In this document: positions 20,748-28,967 of the stretch, piece by piece
How the letters are laid out: the number at the start of each line of letters is the position of its first letter
How positions within the stretch are numbered: the first letter of the stretch is position 1
Assembly (NCBI RefSeq): GCF_000165675.1
Contig: NZ_AEIZ01000012.1
Coordinates: 1 to 34,342 of the forward strand
Direction of reading: 5' to 3'
Source: Leuconostoc fallax KCTC 3537
Lineage (GTDB): Bacteria > Bacillota > Bacilli > Lactobacillales > Lactobacillaceae
DNA length: 34,342 bases
Made by a program: the position numbers and the translations under genes
The notes under the pieces: model-generated
What the model was told of the DNA's origin: nothing
Database searches by the model: none
Seen by the model: the letters and a program-made list of their open reading frames with translations, nothing else

Positions 20748-21436
20748 TGAACGTTATGAATGAAATAAAGAAACAATATCAAATTGCACCAGTGACGACC
20801 ATACTACTATTTTTTACAATCTTAATTTATTTGGTAGAAGTTGTCTTAAGTGGTGCTAATACACAAAACGGTCGTTTTTTAGTGGAAATGGGTGCTAAAT
20901 GGGGACCATATATTCAATATCAGCATGAATATTGGCGGTTATTAACACCAATATTCTTACATGCTGGCATGATGCATATTATTATGAATATGATCACGTT
21001 ATGGTTTATTGGCCCTTTGGCGGAACGCTATTTTGGCAGTCGTAAGTATTTGTTACTTTATCTGTTTGGTGGTGTGATGGGTAATATACTGTCTTATCTC
21101 TTCTCACCATTAAGTATTTCCGTTGGCGCATCATCATCCTTGTTCGCTTTATTCGGTGGTTTATTAATTTATTCTATTCAATTCAAATATGATACACAAA
21201 TTCGTTCACAAGGGATGTTACTAGGTGTCTTTGTTGTGCTTAACTTAGCATCTGGCTTGATGTCACCTGATATTGATATGTTAGGACATGTTGGTGGTCT
21301 AGTCGGTGGCTTGTTATTTGCTATTGCCTTTGGTTTTGCCGGTCGTTCTGGAAAATTTCCAATATTATGGCGTCTAACAGCTATTCTAGTTATGGTATTG
21401 ACTGTAGGGCTTGTGTTATTGAGAGGTAATTTATAA
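20747..21436 (+). CDS. Rhomboid family intramembrane serine protease
   Basis: GlpG/YqgP-type rhomboid, 229 aa, with about six transmembrane helices. It cleaves membrane-embedded substrates. Key residues are visible: the EYWRLLTP loop (61-68), HIIMN (77-81) on helix 2, the catalytic GASS motif with S129, and H181 in LGHVGG. Unlike Bacillus YqgP, it has no extra soluble or TPR domain. The ATG at 20747 shares a base with the rexA stop (TAATG); a second ATG nine bases on is an alternative. The yqgP-yqgQ-glcK order of Bacillus is preserved, so it belongs with the next two genes by history. Confidence 0.92.
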   Translation: MNVMNEIKKQYQIAPVTTILLFFTILIYLVEVVLSGANTQNGRFLVEMGAKWGPYIQYQHEYWRLLTPIFLHAGMMHIIMNMITLWFIGPLAERYFGSRKYLLLYLFGGVMGNILSYLFSPLSISVGASSSLFALFGGLLIYSIQFKYDTQIRSQGMLLGVFVVLNLASGLMSPDIDMLGHVGGLVGGLLFAIAFGFAGRSGKFPILWRLTAILVMVLTVGLVLLRGNL

Positions 21437-21642
21437 TGAGAAATTTTTATGATGTTTTACAGTTATTAAAAGAATTTGATGTTTATATTCACGTGGGTAA
21501 GCGATTGTGGGATATTCAAATGGCAGCATTAGAGATTGATAATTTGTATCAAGCAGATCTTTTGAATGATAAACAATATGCTCAAATTAAATTAGTTTTA
21601 GCGCATGAACACCGATTAGAATTGATTCAAAATCAAATTTGA
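21436..21642 (+). CDS. yqgQ: YqgQ family protein (DUF910)
   Basis: Small soluble protein of 68 aa, all-helical by composition, matching the YqgQ/DUF910 family (FYDVLQLLKEFDVYIHVGKR). Its function is unknown; a Bacillus homologue has a three-helix fold suggested to bind nucleic acid. It starts on the last base of the rhomboid stop (TAATG), so it is translationally coupled, and sits between rhomboid and glucokinase as in Bacillus. Confidence 0.88.
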   Translation: MRNFYDVLQLLKEFDVYIHVGKRLWDIQMAALEIDNLYQADLLNDKQYAQIKLVLAHEHRLELIQNQI

Positions 21643-21661
21643 AAGCAGTTACAGAAATCCT

Positions 21662-21700
21662 TGAAAACGTTTGCAATATGTAAGCGCTTTTTGATATACT
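21662..21700 (+). promoter_or_regulatory. Glucokinase promoter with two cre-like (CcpA) sites
   Basis: The promoter is -35 TTGCAA (21671-21676), an 18-base spacer and -10 TATACT (21695-21700). A cre-like site TGAAAACGTTTGCA (21662-21675, one mismatch to TGWAANCGNTNWCA) overlaps the -35. A weaker one, TGTAAGCGCTTTTT (21679-21692), fills the spacer. CcpA bound here would be expected to repress. Confidence 0.6.
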
Positions 21701-21729
21701 AAGAAAGTAAAAATTAATAAAGGAGAGTC

Positions 21730-21771
21730 ATGCTGCAACGTATAATAAGAGTTATCGTTGTACGTTTGTGA
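21730..21771 (+). CDS. Possible 13-codon upstream ORF (leader peptide) before glucokinase
   Basis: AAAGGAGAG, the best ribosome binding site in this leader, sits 3-4 bases before an ATG that opens a 13-codon frame, MLQRIIRVIVVRL, ending in TGA at 21769-21771. The glucokinase ATG comes 16 bases later with only a weak AGGT site, so ribosomes may reach it by reinitiation. The peptide is hydrophobic and basic and matches nothing I know. A one-base sequence error joining it to glucokinase seems unlikely, because the fused N-terminus would not resemble the family. Confidence 0.4.
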   Translation: MLQRIIRVIVVRL

Positions 21772-21787
21772 CATATATACAGGTATC

Positions 21788-22747
21788 ATGGCAAAGGATA
21801 AGTTGATTGGCGTTGATCTTGGGGGAACCACGATTAAATTTGCAATTTTAACTAAAGCAGGAGAAATTCAACAAAAGTGGAGTATCAAAACAAATGTTTT
21901 GAACGATGGTGCTAATATCGTACCGGATATTGTTGAATCAATTAATCATCGTTTGGATATGTACCAATTGGATCGTGATCGTATTATTGGTATTGGTATG
22001 GGGACTCCGGGTACGGTTAATCGTGAATTAGGTACGGTGACTGGTGCTTATAATTTAAATTGGACCAAAGAGCAACAGGTTAAAACTGCAATTGAAGCCG
22101 GAACTGGTTTTAATTTAACAATTGATAATGACGCCAATGCTGCCGCTTTGGGTGAAGCATGGCGTGGTGCCGGTAACAATGATGCTGAAGTTTCCTTTAT
22201 TACTTTGGGAACTGGTGTTGGTGGCGGATTAGTTGCGAATGGTAAATTAATTCATGGTACAGCCGGTGCTGGTGGTGAAGTCGGACATATGGTCGTAGAG
22301 CCTAATGGTTACTTATGTACATGTGGTAATCGTGGTTGCCTCGAACAATATGCCTCAGCTACTGGTGTAGTACGTTTGGCGCAAGATCAGGCAGAGGAAT
22401 ATGTCGGTGTATCAACTTTGAAAAAGATGATCGATGATGGTGATGAGGTAACATCAAAAATCGTATTTGATTTAGCTAAGCAAGGTGATTTCTTGGCTAA
22501 CCAAGTGGTTAATAAGGTGGCTTATTACCTTGGTTATGCTACAGCAACGATTTCAAACATTTTGAACCCATCTGCTATTGTAATTGGTGGTGGTGTTGCT
22601 GCTGCTGGTGAATACCTACGTTCACGTGTGGAACAACATTGGACAACATATGCGTTCCCAACAGTACGTGCTTCAACGCGTGTTAAATTGGCTGAATTAG
22701 GTAACGATGCCGGTGTCATCGGAGCAGCTAGTCTAGCTAATCAATAA
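21788..22747 (+). CDS. glk: Glucokinase (ROK family)
   Basis: ROK-family glucokinase, 319 aa, phosphorylating glucose with ATP to glucose-6-phosphate in the cytoplasm. The phosphate-binding loop GVDLGGTTIKFA lies at 8-19. The catalytic base D115 is in IDNDANAAA. The ROK zinc motif is H167 and C177-T-C179-G-N-R-G-C184. The second phosphate motif is TLGTGVGGG. The ATG at 21788 starts the protein at the conserved MAKDKLIGVD; upstream in-frame TTG codons add nothing family-like. Transcription probably starts near 21707 from the cre-flanked promoter, which would link expression to carbon catabolite control. A strong terminator follows. Confidence 0.93.
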   Translation: MAKDKLIGVDLGGTTIKFAILTKAGEIQQKWSIKTNVLNDGANIVPDIVESINHRLDMYQLDRDRIIGIGMGTPGTVNRELGTVTGAYNLNWTKEQQVKTAIEAGTGFNLTIDNDANAAALGEAWRGAGNNDAEVSFITLGTGVGGGLVANGKLIHGTAGAGGEVGHMVVEPNGYLCTCGNRGCLEQYASATGVVRLAQDQAEEYVGVSTLKKMIDDGDEVTSKIVFDLAKQGDFLANQVVNKVAYYLGYATATISNILNPSAIVIGGGVAAAGEYLRSRVEQHWTTYAFPTVRASTRVKLAELGNDAGVIGAASLANQ

Positions 22748-22752
22748 TTTTT

Positions 22753-22777
22753 AAGCATACAATGGTATGCTTTTTTA
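22753..22777 (+). terminator. Terminator after glucokinase
   Basis: A perfect 8-bp stem (22753-22760 with 22765-22772), loop AATG, is followed by a long T run. Confidence 0.85.
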
Positions 22778-22852
22778 TTTACATAGAAATTGGCATGATT
22801 ATTTTGGTGTATAATAGCGGTAACACTAAACTGATGATTAAGGATCAAAAAT

Positions 22853-23943
22853 ATGAAATATTTTTTAGCTAGAATACAGAAATTACAAGCATTATTAAAA
22901 AAGTTAAACCTTGACGGCATGCTCGTGTACCAAGGATTTAATACCAAATATTTAACGGGATTTTCTGGTGGTACAGGCGATGGTATCGTGGTTGTTGGAC
23001 AAAAAAAGGTGCGCTTGATTACAGATGCGCGTTATGAAGCTGACTACAAAGACCGTTTACCTGAAGGTGTTGATCTAGTTATTACACGTGCTTACTATGA
23101 AGAAGCAGTGAAAGCAGTGAATGAATTTGGCATTAAGAATTTGGGCTTCGAAGCAGATTTGCCTTACGAATTGTATGATTATGTTGAGAGCTTATTGCCA
23201 GCAGATGTGAGTTTTGATGCGCTGCCAAGCGCCATTGAAACATTACGTGAAATAAAAGACGAAAAAGAATTAACAGCATTACGTCATGCTGCCCAAGTTT
23301 CAGTTCAAGCGTTTAAGGAATTAATACCATTCATTAAACCAGGTGTCACTGAAAGACAAGTGGCAAATGAATTAGATCGACTTGCTAAACAACATGGCGC
23401 ACAGAAAGCCTCATTTGATACCATTGTTGCATCCGGTTATCGTGGTGCTTTACCGCATGGTGAAGCAAGCGACAAGGTTATTGAGGCCGGTGAATTAGTA
23501 ACGATTGATTTTGGTTATTATGTTGATGATTATACTTCCGATATCACAAGAACAATTGCTGTCGGCCATGTTTCTGATGAGCTCAAAAAATATATGAAAT
23601 TGTAAAACAAGCCAATATTAATGCAATTGAGGTTACGAAGCCTGGCATATCTGGATTAGAAATTGATAAGGTAGCGCGTGATTATATTACAGCACATGGG
23701 TACGGCCAAGAATACAATCATTCTACAGGACATGGCGTGGGGTTAAATATCCATGAGGGACCAATGCTTTCAGTACGTTCAAGTGATGAGATTGTACCGG
23801 GACATTTACTCACTATTGAACCTGGTATTTATTTAGTTGGTCAAGGTGGCGTACGTATTGAAGATGATGTTATTGTAACGCCAGATGGTTTTGAGAACTT
23901 GACGCGAGAACTTACCAAAGAATTAATAGTAATTGAGGGATAG
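22853..23943 (+). CDS. pepP: Xaa-Pro aminopeptidase (M24 family), one-base break
   Basis: M24 'pita-bread' metallopeptidase of about 363 aa when repaired, removing N-terminal residues that precede proline. The N-terminal domain (NTKYLTGFSGGTGDG, ITDARYEAD) resembles YqhT/PepP more than the dipeptidase PepQ, though the two are close. Metal ligands are visible: two D in IDFGYYVDDYTSD, H in STGHGVGLNIHEGP, E in TIEPGIY and E in VRIEDDV. The frame breaks in the A6 run 23585-23590; A7 gives DELKKIYEIVKQAN and restores the second half of the active site. AAGGA lies about 8 bases before the ATG. A perfect TATAAT is at 22810-22815. The next gene starts one base after the stop. Confidence 0.9.
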
Positions 23944-23944
23944 C

Positions 23945-24397
23945 ATGGCATCACGATTAGATTTTTTAGTATTTTATCGCGGTAATATGGTTAACGGTTT
24001 TGATTATGTTTATACAAAACGTTATGAAGGGCATGCTTTTTGGCAAGCGCGTCCCAAAGACATGACACAAAGTGATGTTTTAGATGATGAATATGATTTT
24101 TATAACCCACATTTCAACGCACAAGGAGAACCATTTAACTGGCATTATCATGAAACCTGGGTTGATATGACCAATGTCTGGGATCATTTCTCACAGGAAG
24201 CGACTAATTATTTGAATTCATGGATGTCTGAATATCCAGGTCCTACATTTGATGATCCTAGTCGTAATGATGAGTGGGGCGTTAGGTTCCGTGTGCCAGG
24301 GCAACCAGAACAAATTATATGGGGTATCAATGCCTTTCCAGCTAATTTAGATGCGTTTTCTGATTTTATCTATCGCTTTGGTACAACACAACCTTAA
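23945..24397 (+). CDS. Conserved-looking protein of unknown function
   Basis: I do not recognise this 150-aa protein. It is soluble, acidic and rich in aromatics: many W, F, Y and H (for example FNWHYHETWVDMTNVWDHF), with no cysteine, signal peptide or membrane segment. The ATG at 23945 follows GAGGGA, which lies inside the end of pepP one base upstream of it, so it is co-transcribed and coupled with the peptidase. A terminator follows. Composition matches its neighbours, with no sign of recent transfer. Confidence 0.8.
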   Translation: MASRLDFLVFYRGNMVNGFDYVYTKRYEGHAFWQARPKDMTQSDVLDDEYDFYNPHFNAQGEPFNWHYHETWVDMTNVWDHFSQEATNYLNSWMSEYPGPTFDDPSRNDEWGVRFRVPGQPEQIIWGINAFPANLDAFSDFIYRFGTTQP

Positions 24398-24407
24398 TGT
24401 TTAAAAT

Positions 24408-24433
24408 GGCCTGTTAATGACAGCGCCTTTTTT
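24408..24433 (+). terminator. Terminator after the pepP operon
   Basis: A 7-bp stem with one bulged C (24408-24414 with 24420-24427) and loop TAATG is followed by six T. Confidence 0.7.
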
Positions 24434-24553
24434 ATTGAAATCGTGTAGAATGAATATGAGTGATGGTGCATCATAAATAAAGTTAGCCAATGATAAAGTG
24501 ATGGCCTGCATATCGTGCATGATCAATATTAAAGTAGGTAGGGGGATGTATTG

Positions 24554-25923
24554 ATGGAGATGATTCATTTATTACACACTAATGACGTACACTCACACTT
24601 CGAAAATTGGCCACGTATTACGCGCTTTTTATCGCAGAAACGTGCTGCTTATCAAAAAAGTGGAGATGAAGTATTAACATTAGATATTGGTGACTTTATT
24701 GATCGATTACATCCTCTAACAGATGCAACGCTTGGTAAATTCAATGTAGATCTATTGAACCAAGCACACTATGATGCCGTCACAATTGGTAATAATGAAG
24801 GTTTAGTTTTATCGCATGATGATTTAAGTCATTTGTATGATGATGCTAAATTTCCAGTATTGTTAGCTAATTTAAAAGAATTATCAACAATGCAACATCC
24901 TGATTGGACGCGACCATATCATATTTTTACGACACAACAACAAACGAAAATTGCGATCATTGGTTTAACAGCACCATATGATTTAACTTATCCATCTTTA
25001 GGTTGGCAGCCGTTAGCTGTTGAACCGGTTCTGGATCAATTATTGCCAAGCATTCAAGCACAAGCGGATGTTACTATTTTACTATCTCATTTAGGCTTAC
25101 CGACTGATAAAAAATCGCACAAAAATATCCTATTGATGTCATTTTGGGCGCCCATACACATCATTTGTTAGAAACAGGTGAGTATGTGAATGGTACTTTA
25201 TTGGCAGCAGCAGGACGTTATGGTGAAAATATCGGAGAAGTGCATTTAACACTTGAAAATGGTGTGGTAAAGGCACAGTCTGCACGGACAACACCAACTT
25301 ATTCGCTTTCAGAGAATGATACTGATCATCAAGTGATTCGCCATTGGTTATTAGAAGGTGAACGGCGTTTAAAGCGTTATCATGTTGCACAATTACACCG
25401 TGATATTACACCTGACGAGCAAGCTTATGATGCGATGCAAGCTTTAGAGCATTATCTGGATGTACCGGCTGCTATGGTATCTACAGGTCTCTTTATGGAT
25501 ACCTTCCCAGCTGGAGAATTAGATGCATATGGCTTGCTAGAGAGTATGCCGCATGCGATTAATCCAATGAAAATTACGCTAAGTGGTCAACAACTTTTAA
25601 ATTTAGTTCATGGTATTCAAGAACAAACAGCTTATTTGTCTAATTTGCCGGTAAAAGGGAGTGGTTTCCGAGGGAAAATTTTTGGTTATATGCGCTTTAA
25701 CGGTATTGATGTGCACCGTGACGGCAAAGTTTACTATGCTGGCGAGCGTATTGATCTAGCTGCGCATTATCAACTTGCAACGGTGGATCATTATAAGTGG
25801 TTGCCTTTTTTCCCTGTTATACAGCAGGCACCAGCTAATATTCATTTAGAAATACTATTACGTGAATTGATGGCAAAATATTATCGTCATAGATATCCGG
25901 AGAAAACAACATATGGATCATGA
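24554..25923 (+). CDS. UshA/YunD-like metallophosphatase (5'-nucleotidase family), one-base break
   Basis: Calcineurin-like phosphoesterase with a C-terminal 5'-nucleotidase domain, about 456 aa when repaired. Metal motifs in order: HTNDVHSH (7-14), DIGDFID, GNNE, LSHLG and GAHTHH. The C-terminal half (for example FPVIQQAPANIH) is the substrate domain. There is no signal peptide, so it is cytoplasmic like Bacillus YunD, and unlike secreted UshA. Likely substrates are nucleotides or related phosphoesters. The frame breaks in the A6 run 25109-25114; A7 gives DKKIAQKYPIDVILGAHTHH and keeps the active site whole. The ATG at 24554 has a G-rich site about 8 bases upstream. Its end overlaps yutD by 11 bases. 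Confidence 0.88.
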
Positions 25924-26392
25924 AACATTAAAACAGCGGACATTGCAACAACAAGAAGAGCGGAAAGCTGCTTATACAGTACATTTTGCCGATAATGAAG
26001 TTGAAATTGATCGTTTAACTTTGCTCTTAGTTGATAACTTTAAATCAGCCTTCGATCCGCAAAAATTAGCGGTACGTTATGCACCTATTTTGGCGCAATA
26101 CGATTATATTGTGGGCGATATTTCTGCTGATCAATTACGTCTAAAGGGCTTTTATGCCGATGATCAGTATGTTGCTCAAGAATATAAAATTTCAACGCTA
26201 CAAGATTATTTGTATGAATTCGTTAATTTCGGTGCACCATATTTTGTCTTAGAAAATATTAATCCGAGACGTAATACGGTAGCAAAAAAGCCAACGACAC
26301 CTCGTCGGCGTAAACCAACACATAAAAAATCAGATAATGCACGTAAACATCAATTCAAAATTAATCAAAAAAATAACAAAATGGATATTTAA
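25913..26392 (+). CDS. yutD: YutD family protein (DUF1027)
   Basis: YutD/DUF1027-like protein of 159 aa. The conserved domain runs from about 20 to 115 (LLVDNFKSAFDPQKLAVRY, YDYIVGDISADQLRLKGFY, YEFVNFGAPYFVLEN). After it comes a strongly basic, disordered tail of about 45 residues rich in K, R, P and T, which suggests nucleic-acid or ribosome contact (inference). The function of the family is unknown. The start overlaps the phosphatase gene, with GGAG upstream, indicating one transcript. It ends convergent with a small minus-strand gene, overlapping by four bases. Confidence 0.88.
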   Translation: MDHETLKQRTLQQQEERKAAYTVHFADNEVEIDRLTLLLVDNFKSAFDPQKLAVRYAPILAQYDYIVGDISADQLRLKGFYADDQYVAQEYKISTLQDYLYEFVNFGAPYFVLENINPRRNTVAKKPTTPRRRKPTHKKSDNARKHQFKINQKNNKMDI

Positions 26393-26406
26393 TCCAATTT
26401 TGTTAT
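26367..26406 (-). terminator. Terminator of the small minus-strand gene
   Basis: A 13-bp stem with one bulge (26373-26385 with 26393-26406) has its run of seven T on the minus strand (26373-26367); the plus-strand side has none. The orientation fits the small minus-strand gene and not yutD. Confidence 0.7.
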
Positions 26407-26640
26407 GTCGCTAGTAATCTGAAAAAGTTGTTTTTGATTGATTGCGGTAAAGCTTAAAACATGAGTGGCACTGTGATGATTTAAAGTGTTTAATAGACCT
26501 AAATCATAAGAATCCATAATAAATTCGGCGATGTCTCGCTTAGTCGCCTTATTATCTGGATACATCAGTGGCTCGACATACTGTTTTGGTTGTGGTGTTT
26601 TAGCCACGACTTGAATTGTAATATTTTGTATATAAATCAT
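26389..26640 (-). CDS. Small hypothetical protein
   Basis: An 83-aa frame from the ATG at 26640 (MIYIQNITIQVVAKTPQ) to a TAA inside a terminator hairpin. I do not recognise it. No signal peptide or membrane segment is evident. Codon use looks like its neighbours, and a minus-oriented terminator sits exactly at its stop, which argues that it is real. There is no clear ribosome binding site. An extended -10 (TGGTATGCT) ends about 9 bases before the ATG, so the mRNA may be nearly leaderless. A longer in-frame start at 26694 is possible but would run into the promoter of the divergent RNA. Confidence 0.55.
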   Translation of the reverse strand: MIYIQNITIQVVAKTPQPKQYVEPLMYPDNKATKRDIAEFIMDSYDLGLLNTLNHHSATHVLSFTAINQKQLFQITSDITKLD

Positions 26641-26686
26641 TATTTTAATAGCATACCAGGATAGTGACGAATTAGAAAGATTTGCT

Positions 26687-26715
26687 TTGGACAATGATTT
26701 ATGGTAGCATATTAC
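26687..26715 (+). promoter_or_regulatory. Promoter of the structured RNA
   Basis: -35 TTGGAC (26687-26692), a 17-base spacer and -10 TATTAC (26710-26715) predict a start near 26721, at the left edge of the structured region. Confidence 0.6.
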
Positions 26716-26720
26716 TTATG

Positions 26721-26957
26721 CGATGAGTCGAAGCGCTAATTGAAGCGCGGAAGCGGCATACTGCATTTAATTGCAACTCTCGTATAGAGGTATGTGGTGT
26801 TTTGGTTGTGGAACCGGACATCTCACCATGACTAATAGTTTTTGACTAGGTGACGCGACTTTGATAATAGTGTGACAACTTTTATCCGTCCGTGAGAACG
26901 CATCTCACATGCCAAACTAAATGTGTACTTGATGAATAATCAGGTACGCATTTTTTT
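26721..26957 (+). ncRNA. Unassigned structured RNA with its own promoter and terminator
   Basis: About 237 nt without a credible ORF. Helices seen: GCGCT/AGCGC (26733-26748); a three-way junction closed by GCATAC/GTATGT (26756-26761 with 26790-26795) holding TGCA/TGCA and CTCT/AGAG hairpins; GGTT/AACC (26804-26815); CACC/GGTG (26824-26852); GTGAGA/TCTCAC (26892-26908). It ends in a 12-bp terminator (26921-26932 with 26940-26951, two G-U pairs) and T7. It lies 66 bases before comGA. I checked it by eye against the signatures of RNase P, tmRNA, SRP RNA, T-box, TPP, M-box and glmS and found no match. A divergent 6S RNA is possible by size, but a single long rod with a central bubble is not obvious. 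Confidence 0.6.
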
Positions 26958-27022
26958 GCGTTAAAAAGCATTTGTGAGGTTAAGTTCGTAATATATTTTA
27001 AACGGGGGACGTTAAAAATAGT

Positions 27023-27995
27023 ATGGATGTAACAGAGTTATTAGAGCAAGCAATTCAAGCCACAGCGAGTGATGTTTATTTTATACCAGATGAAGCAGAT
27101 TATCAGGTGAAATTTCATATTAAAGGGCATGGTGAAACGAAGCATTATATTCCTTATGAAGTGGCGCATGTCATTATTTCATCTATTAAATATCGGGCCA
27201 AAAATGAATATTTCTGAACGACGCAGACCGCAGCTAGGCCAATTTCCAATCGTGCATTCAGAAGAAACCGTATGGGTACGCGTTTCATCAGTAGGCGATT
27301 TTTTGAGTCGAGAAACTGTGGTTCTGAGGTTTATTTATCCACAAATTAGCAATCAACATTGGTTGGCGCCAGAGCAATATGAGCAACTTGAACTCCATTT
27401 GCCAGAGTCAGGACTGTTCCTGTTTTCCGGACCAACAGGATCTGGTAAAACAACGACAATGTATCGGCTTTTGACGTGTCTATCTCTAGAAAAAACAGTA
27501 TTGACAATAGAGGATCCAGTCGAAATTCAACAGTCAAACTTTGTTCAACTCCAAGTCAATGAAACAGCTGGGATGTACTATGATGATCTAATTAAAGTGG
27601 CATTACGGCATCGTCCAGAAGTGCTTTTAATCGGTGAAATACGTGATAAAGAGACGGCTGAAGCGGCTATTAAAGCAGCATTAAGTGGTCATCTTGTTGT
27701 CAGTACAATACATGCTTTGTCAGCACGGGATGTAATGACACGTTTATTAGATTTAGGTGTTCAAAAAGAACAATTAAAAGCAGCATTGTGTGGTGTTGCT
27801 TATCAAAGGTTAATTCCCTTAGTGTCAGGCGATCAGGCAGCGTTAATTGATTTATTGGTTCAAGAACGCCTTGAGTGTGTCTTAAATGAACGGCAAATAT
27901 CGAAATTTTCAGAAGAATGGGGATCAGTATTAGATGCAACCTATAAACAAGGGAAAATTAGTGAAAAAACTTGGCAGATCTACCGAGCGCTTTAA
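27023..27995 (+). CDS. comGA: ComGA, assembly ATPase of the competence pseudopilus, one-base break
   Basis: GspE/PilB-type secretion ATPase, about 323 aa when repaired, powering assembly of the transformation pseudopilus at the inner face of the membrane. The N-terminus (LLEQAIQATASDVYFIP) is typical. The core has Walker A GPTGSGKTT at about 136, an Asp box (TIEDPVE), Walker B LLIGEIRD and the His box SGHLVVSTIHA. The frame breaks at the A5 run 27200-27204; here one base too many fits best, because A4 gives IKYRAKMNISERRRPQLGQF, the family's conserved block. GGGGGA upstream is about 13 bases from the ATG, a long gap. It heads a seven-gene comG operon. Confidence 0.92.
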
Positions 27996-28967
27996 TACTA
28001 AAGAACAAGTATTATTTTTTCAAGAGTTAGGGGAACTACTCAAGTCAGGGTATAGCATTAATCAGAGCTTAGATATATTAGCCTTGGCCCATCAGAATTG
28101 GCAGACCAGATTGCAAGAAATGAATTTAAAGTTAGTTAATGGTCAGACACTGCCTGATGTGTTAGCGAAAGTTGTGAAGTCAAATATTTTATTGCAACTT
28201 CGACTCGCACACCAACATGGTGATTTGATTGATACCTTAATTGTTATGGGAGATAATCTTGAGCAATTTCAAGTGCAACAAAATAAAATAAGGCAAATTT
28301 TAAGATATCCTGCTATTTTATTACTTATACTTGGTGCCATGGCCGCGGGATTACGTTTGTTTTTATATCCATTACTTGCACAATGGCAGACGACACCAAC
28401 TTCTCACGTTGATAATCATATCAGAGTAAGTATTTATATCATTTTGATGGTGTCCGTTATAGCGATAGTCGCTTTTTATTGGCATAAACTAGACCGTATT
28501 CAGCGATTATTATATTTAACACGTTTACCAGTCATTGGGCGAATGACACAAACTATTGTCACTTGCCAAGTTGCACAACAGCTTGCGTTATTGATGAAGT
28601 CAGGTTTATCACTACCTGAGATTATTGACGCTATGGCTTCAGAAAAGACATTGGATGATGGTGTATTGCTCGCGCAACAAGCTAAGAAAAATTAGATAAG
28701 GGTCTAGCTGTAGAGCGTTATATTTTAGAAACCAGTTATCTTAATTCAGCATTAGCTGGCTATTTTATTCGAGGTCATGAACCAAAGACATTAGCACATT
28801 ACTTAGATTATTTTGCTAAAACGCAATTCAAGAAATTTATACAACAAACAGATCGATTAATCGGCTTATTACAACCATTATTTTTTGCTATCGTGGGGAT
28901 TGCCATTGTGGGCATGTATATTAGCATGCTCTTACCCATGTATAAAACAATAGGAGAATTATATTAA
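27961..28967 (+). CDS. comGB: ComGB, membrane platform of the competence pseudopilus, one-base break
   Basis: GspF/PilC-type polytopic membrane protein, about 335 aa when repaired, the platform on which ComGA assembles pseudopilins. Two GspF repeats are seen: FFQELGELLKSGYSINQSL near the N-terminus and QLALLMKSGLSLPEIIDAM in the second half, with three transmembrane segments (one near the middle pair, one at the C-terminus, LLQPLFFAIVGIAIVGMYIS). The frame breaks in the A5 run 28687-28691; A6 gives AKKKLDKGLAVERYIL. A GTG start at 27961 is preferred because AAGGGA lies 6 bases upstream; an ATG at 27934 is the alternative. It overlaps comGA and shares its stop with the comGC start. Confidence 0.9.

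Noticed and set aside
26721-26957. T-box-like TGGAACCG within the unassigned RNA (26809-26816)
   Set aside because: It lacks the rest of the T-box antiterminator consensus and a stem I, and no amino-acid gene follows; the real T-box at 9734-9746 looks quite different.
26985-27000. Possible competence sigma-factor box upstream of comGA (TTCGTAATA)
   Set aside because: Only about half the positions match the cin-box, and a sigma-A-like TTGTGA...TATTTT reading is equally good; no firm call possible.
27003-27012. GGGGGACGTT resembling the 5' end of tmRNA
   Set aside because: No tRNA-like 3' end, tag frame or CCA follows; it is the leader of comGA with a G-rich ribosome binding site.
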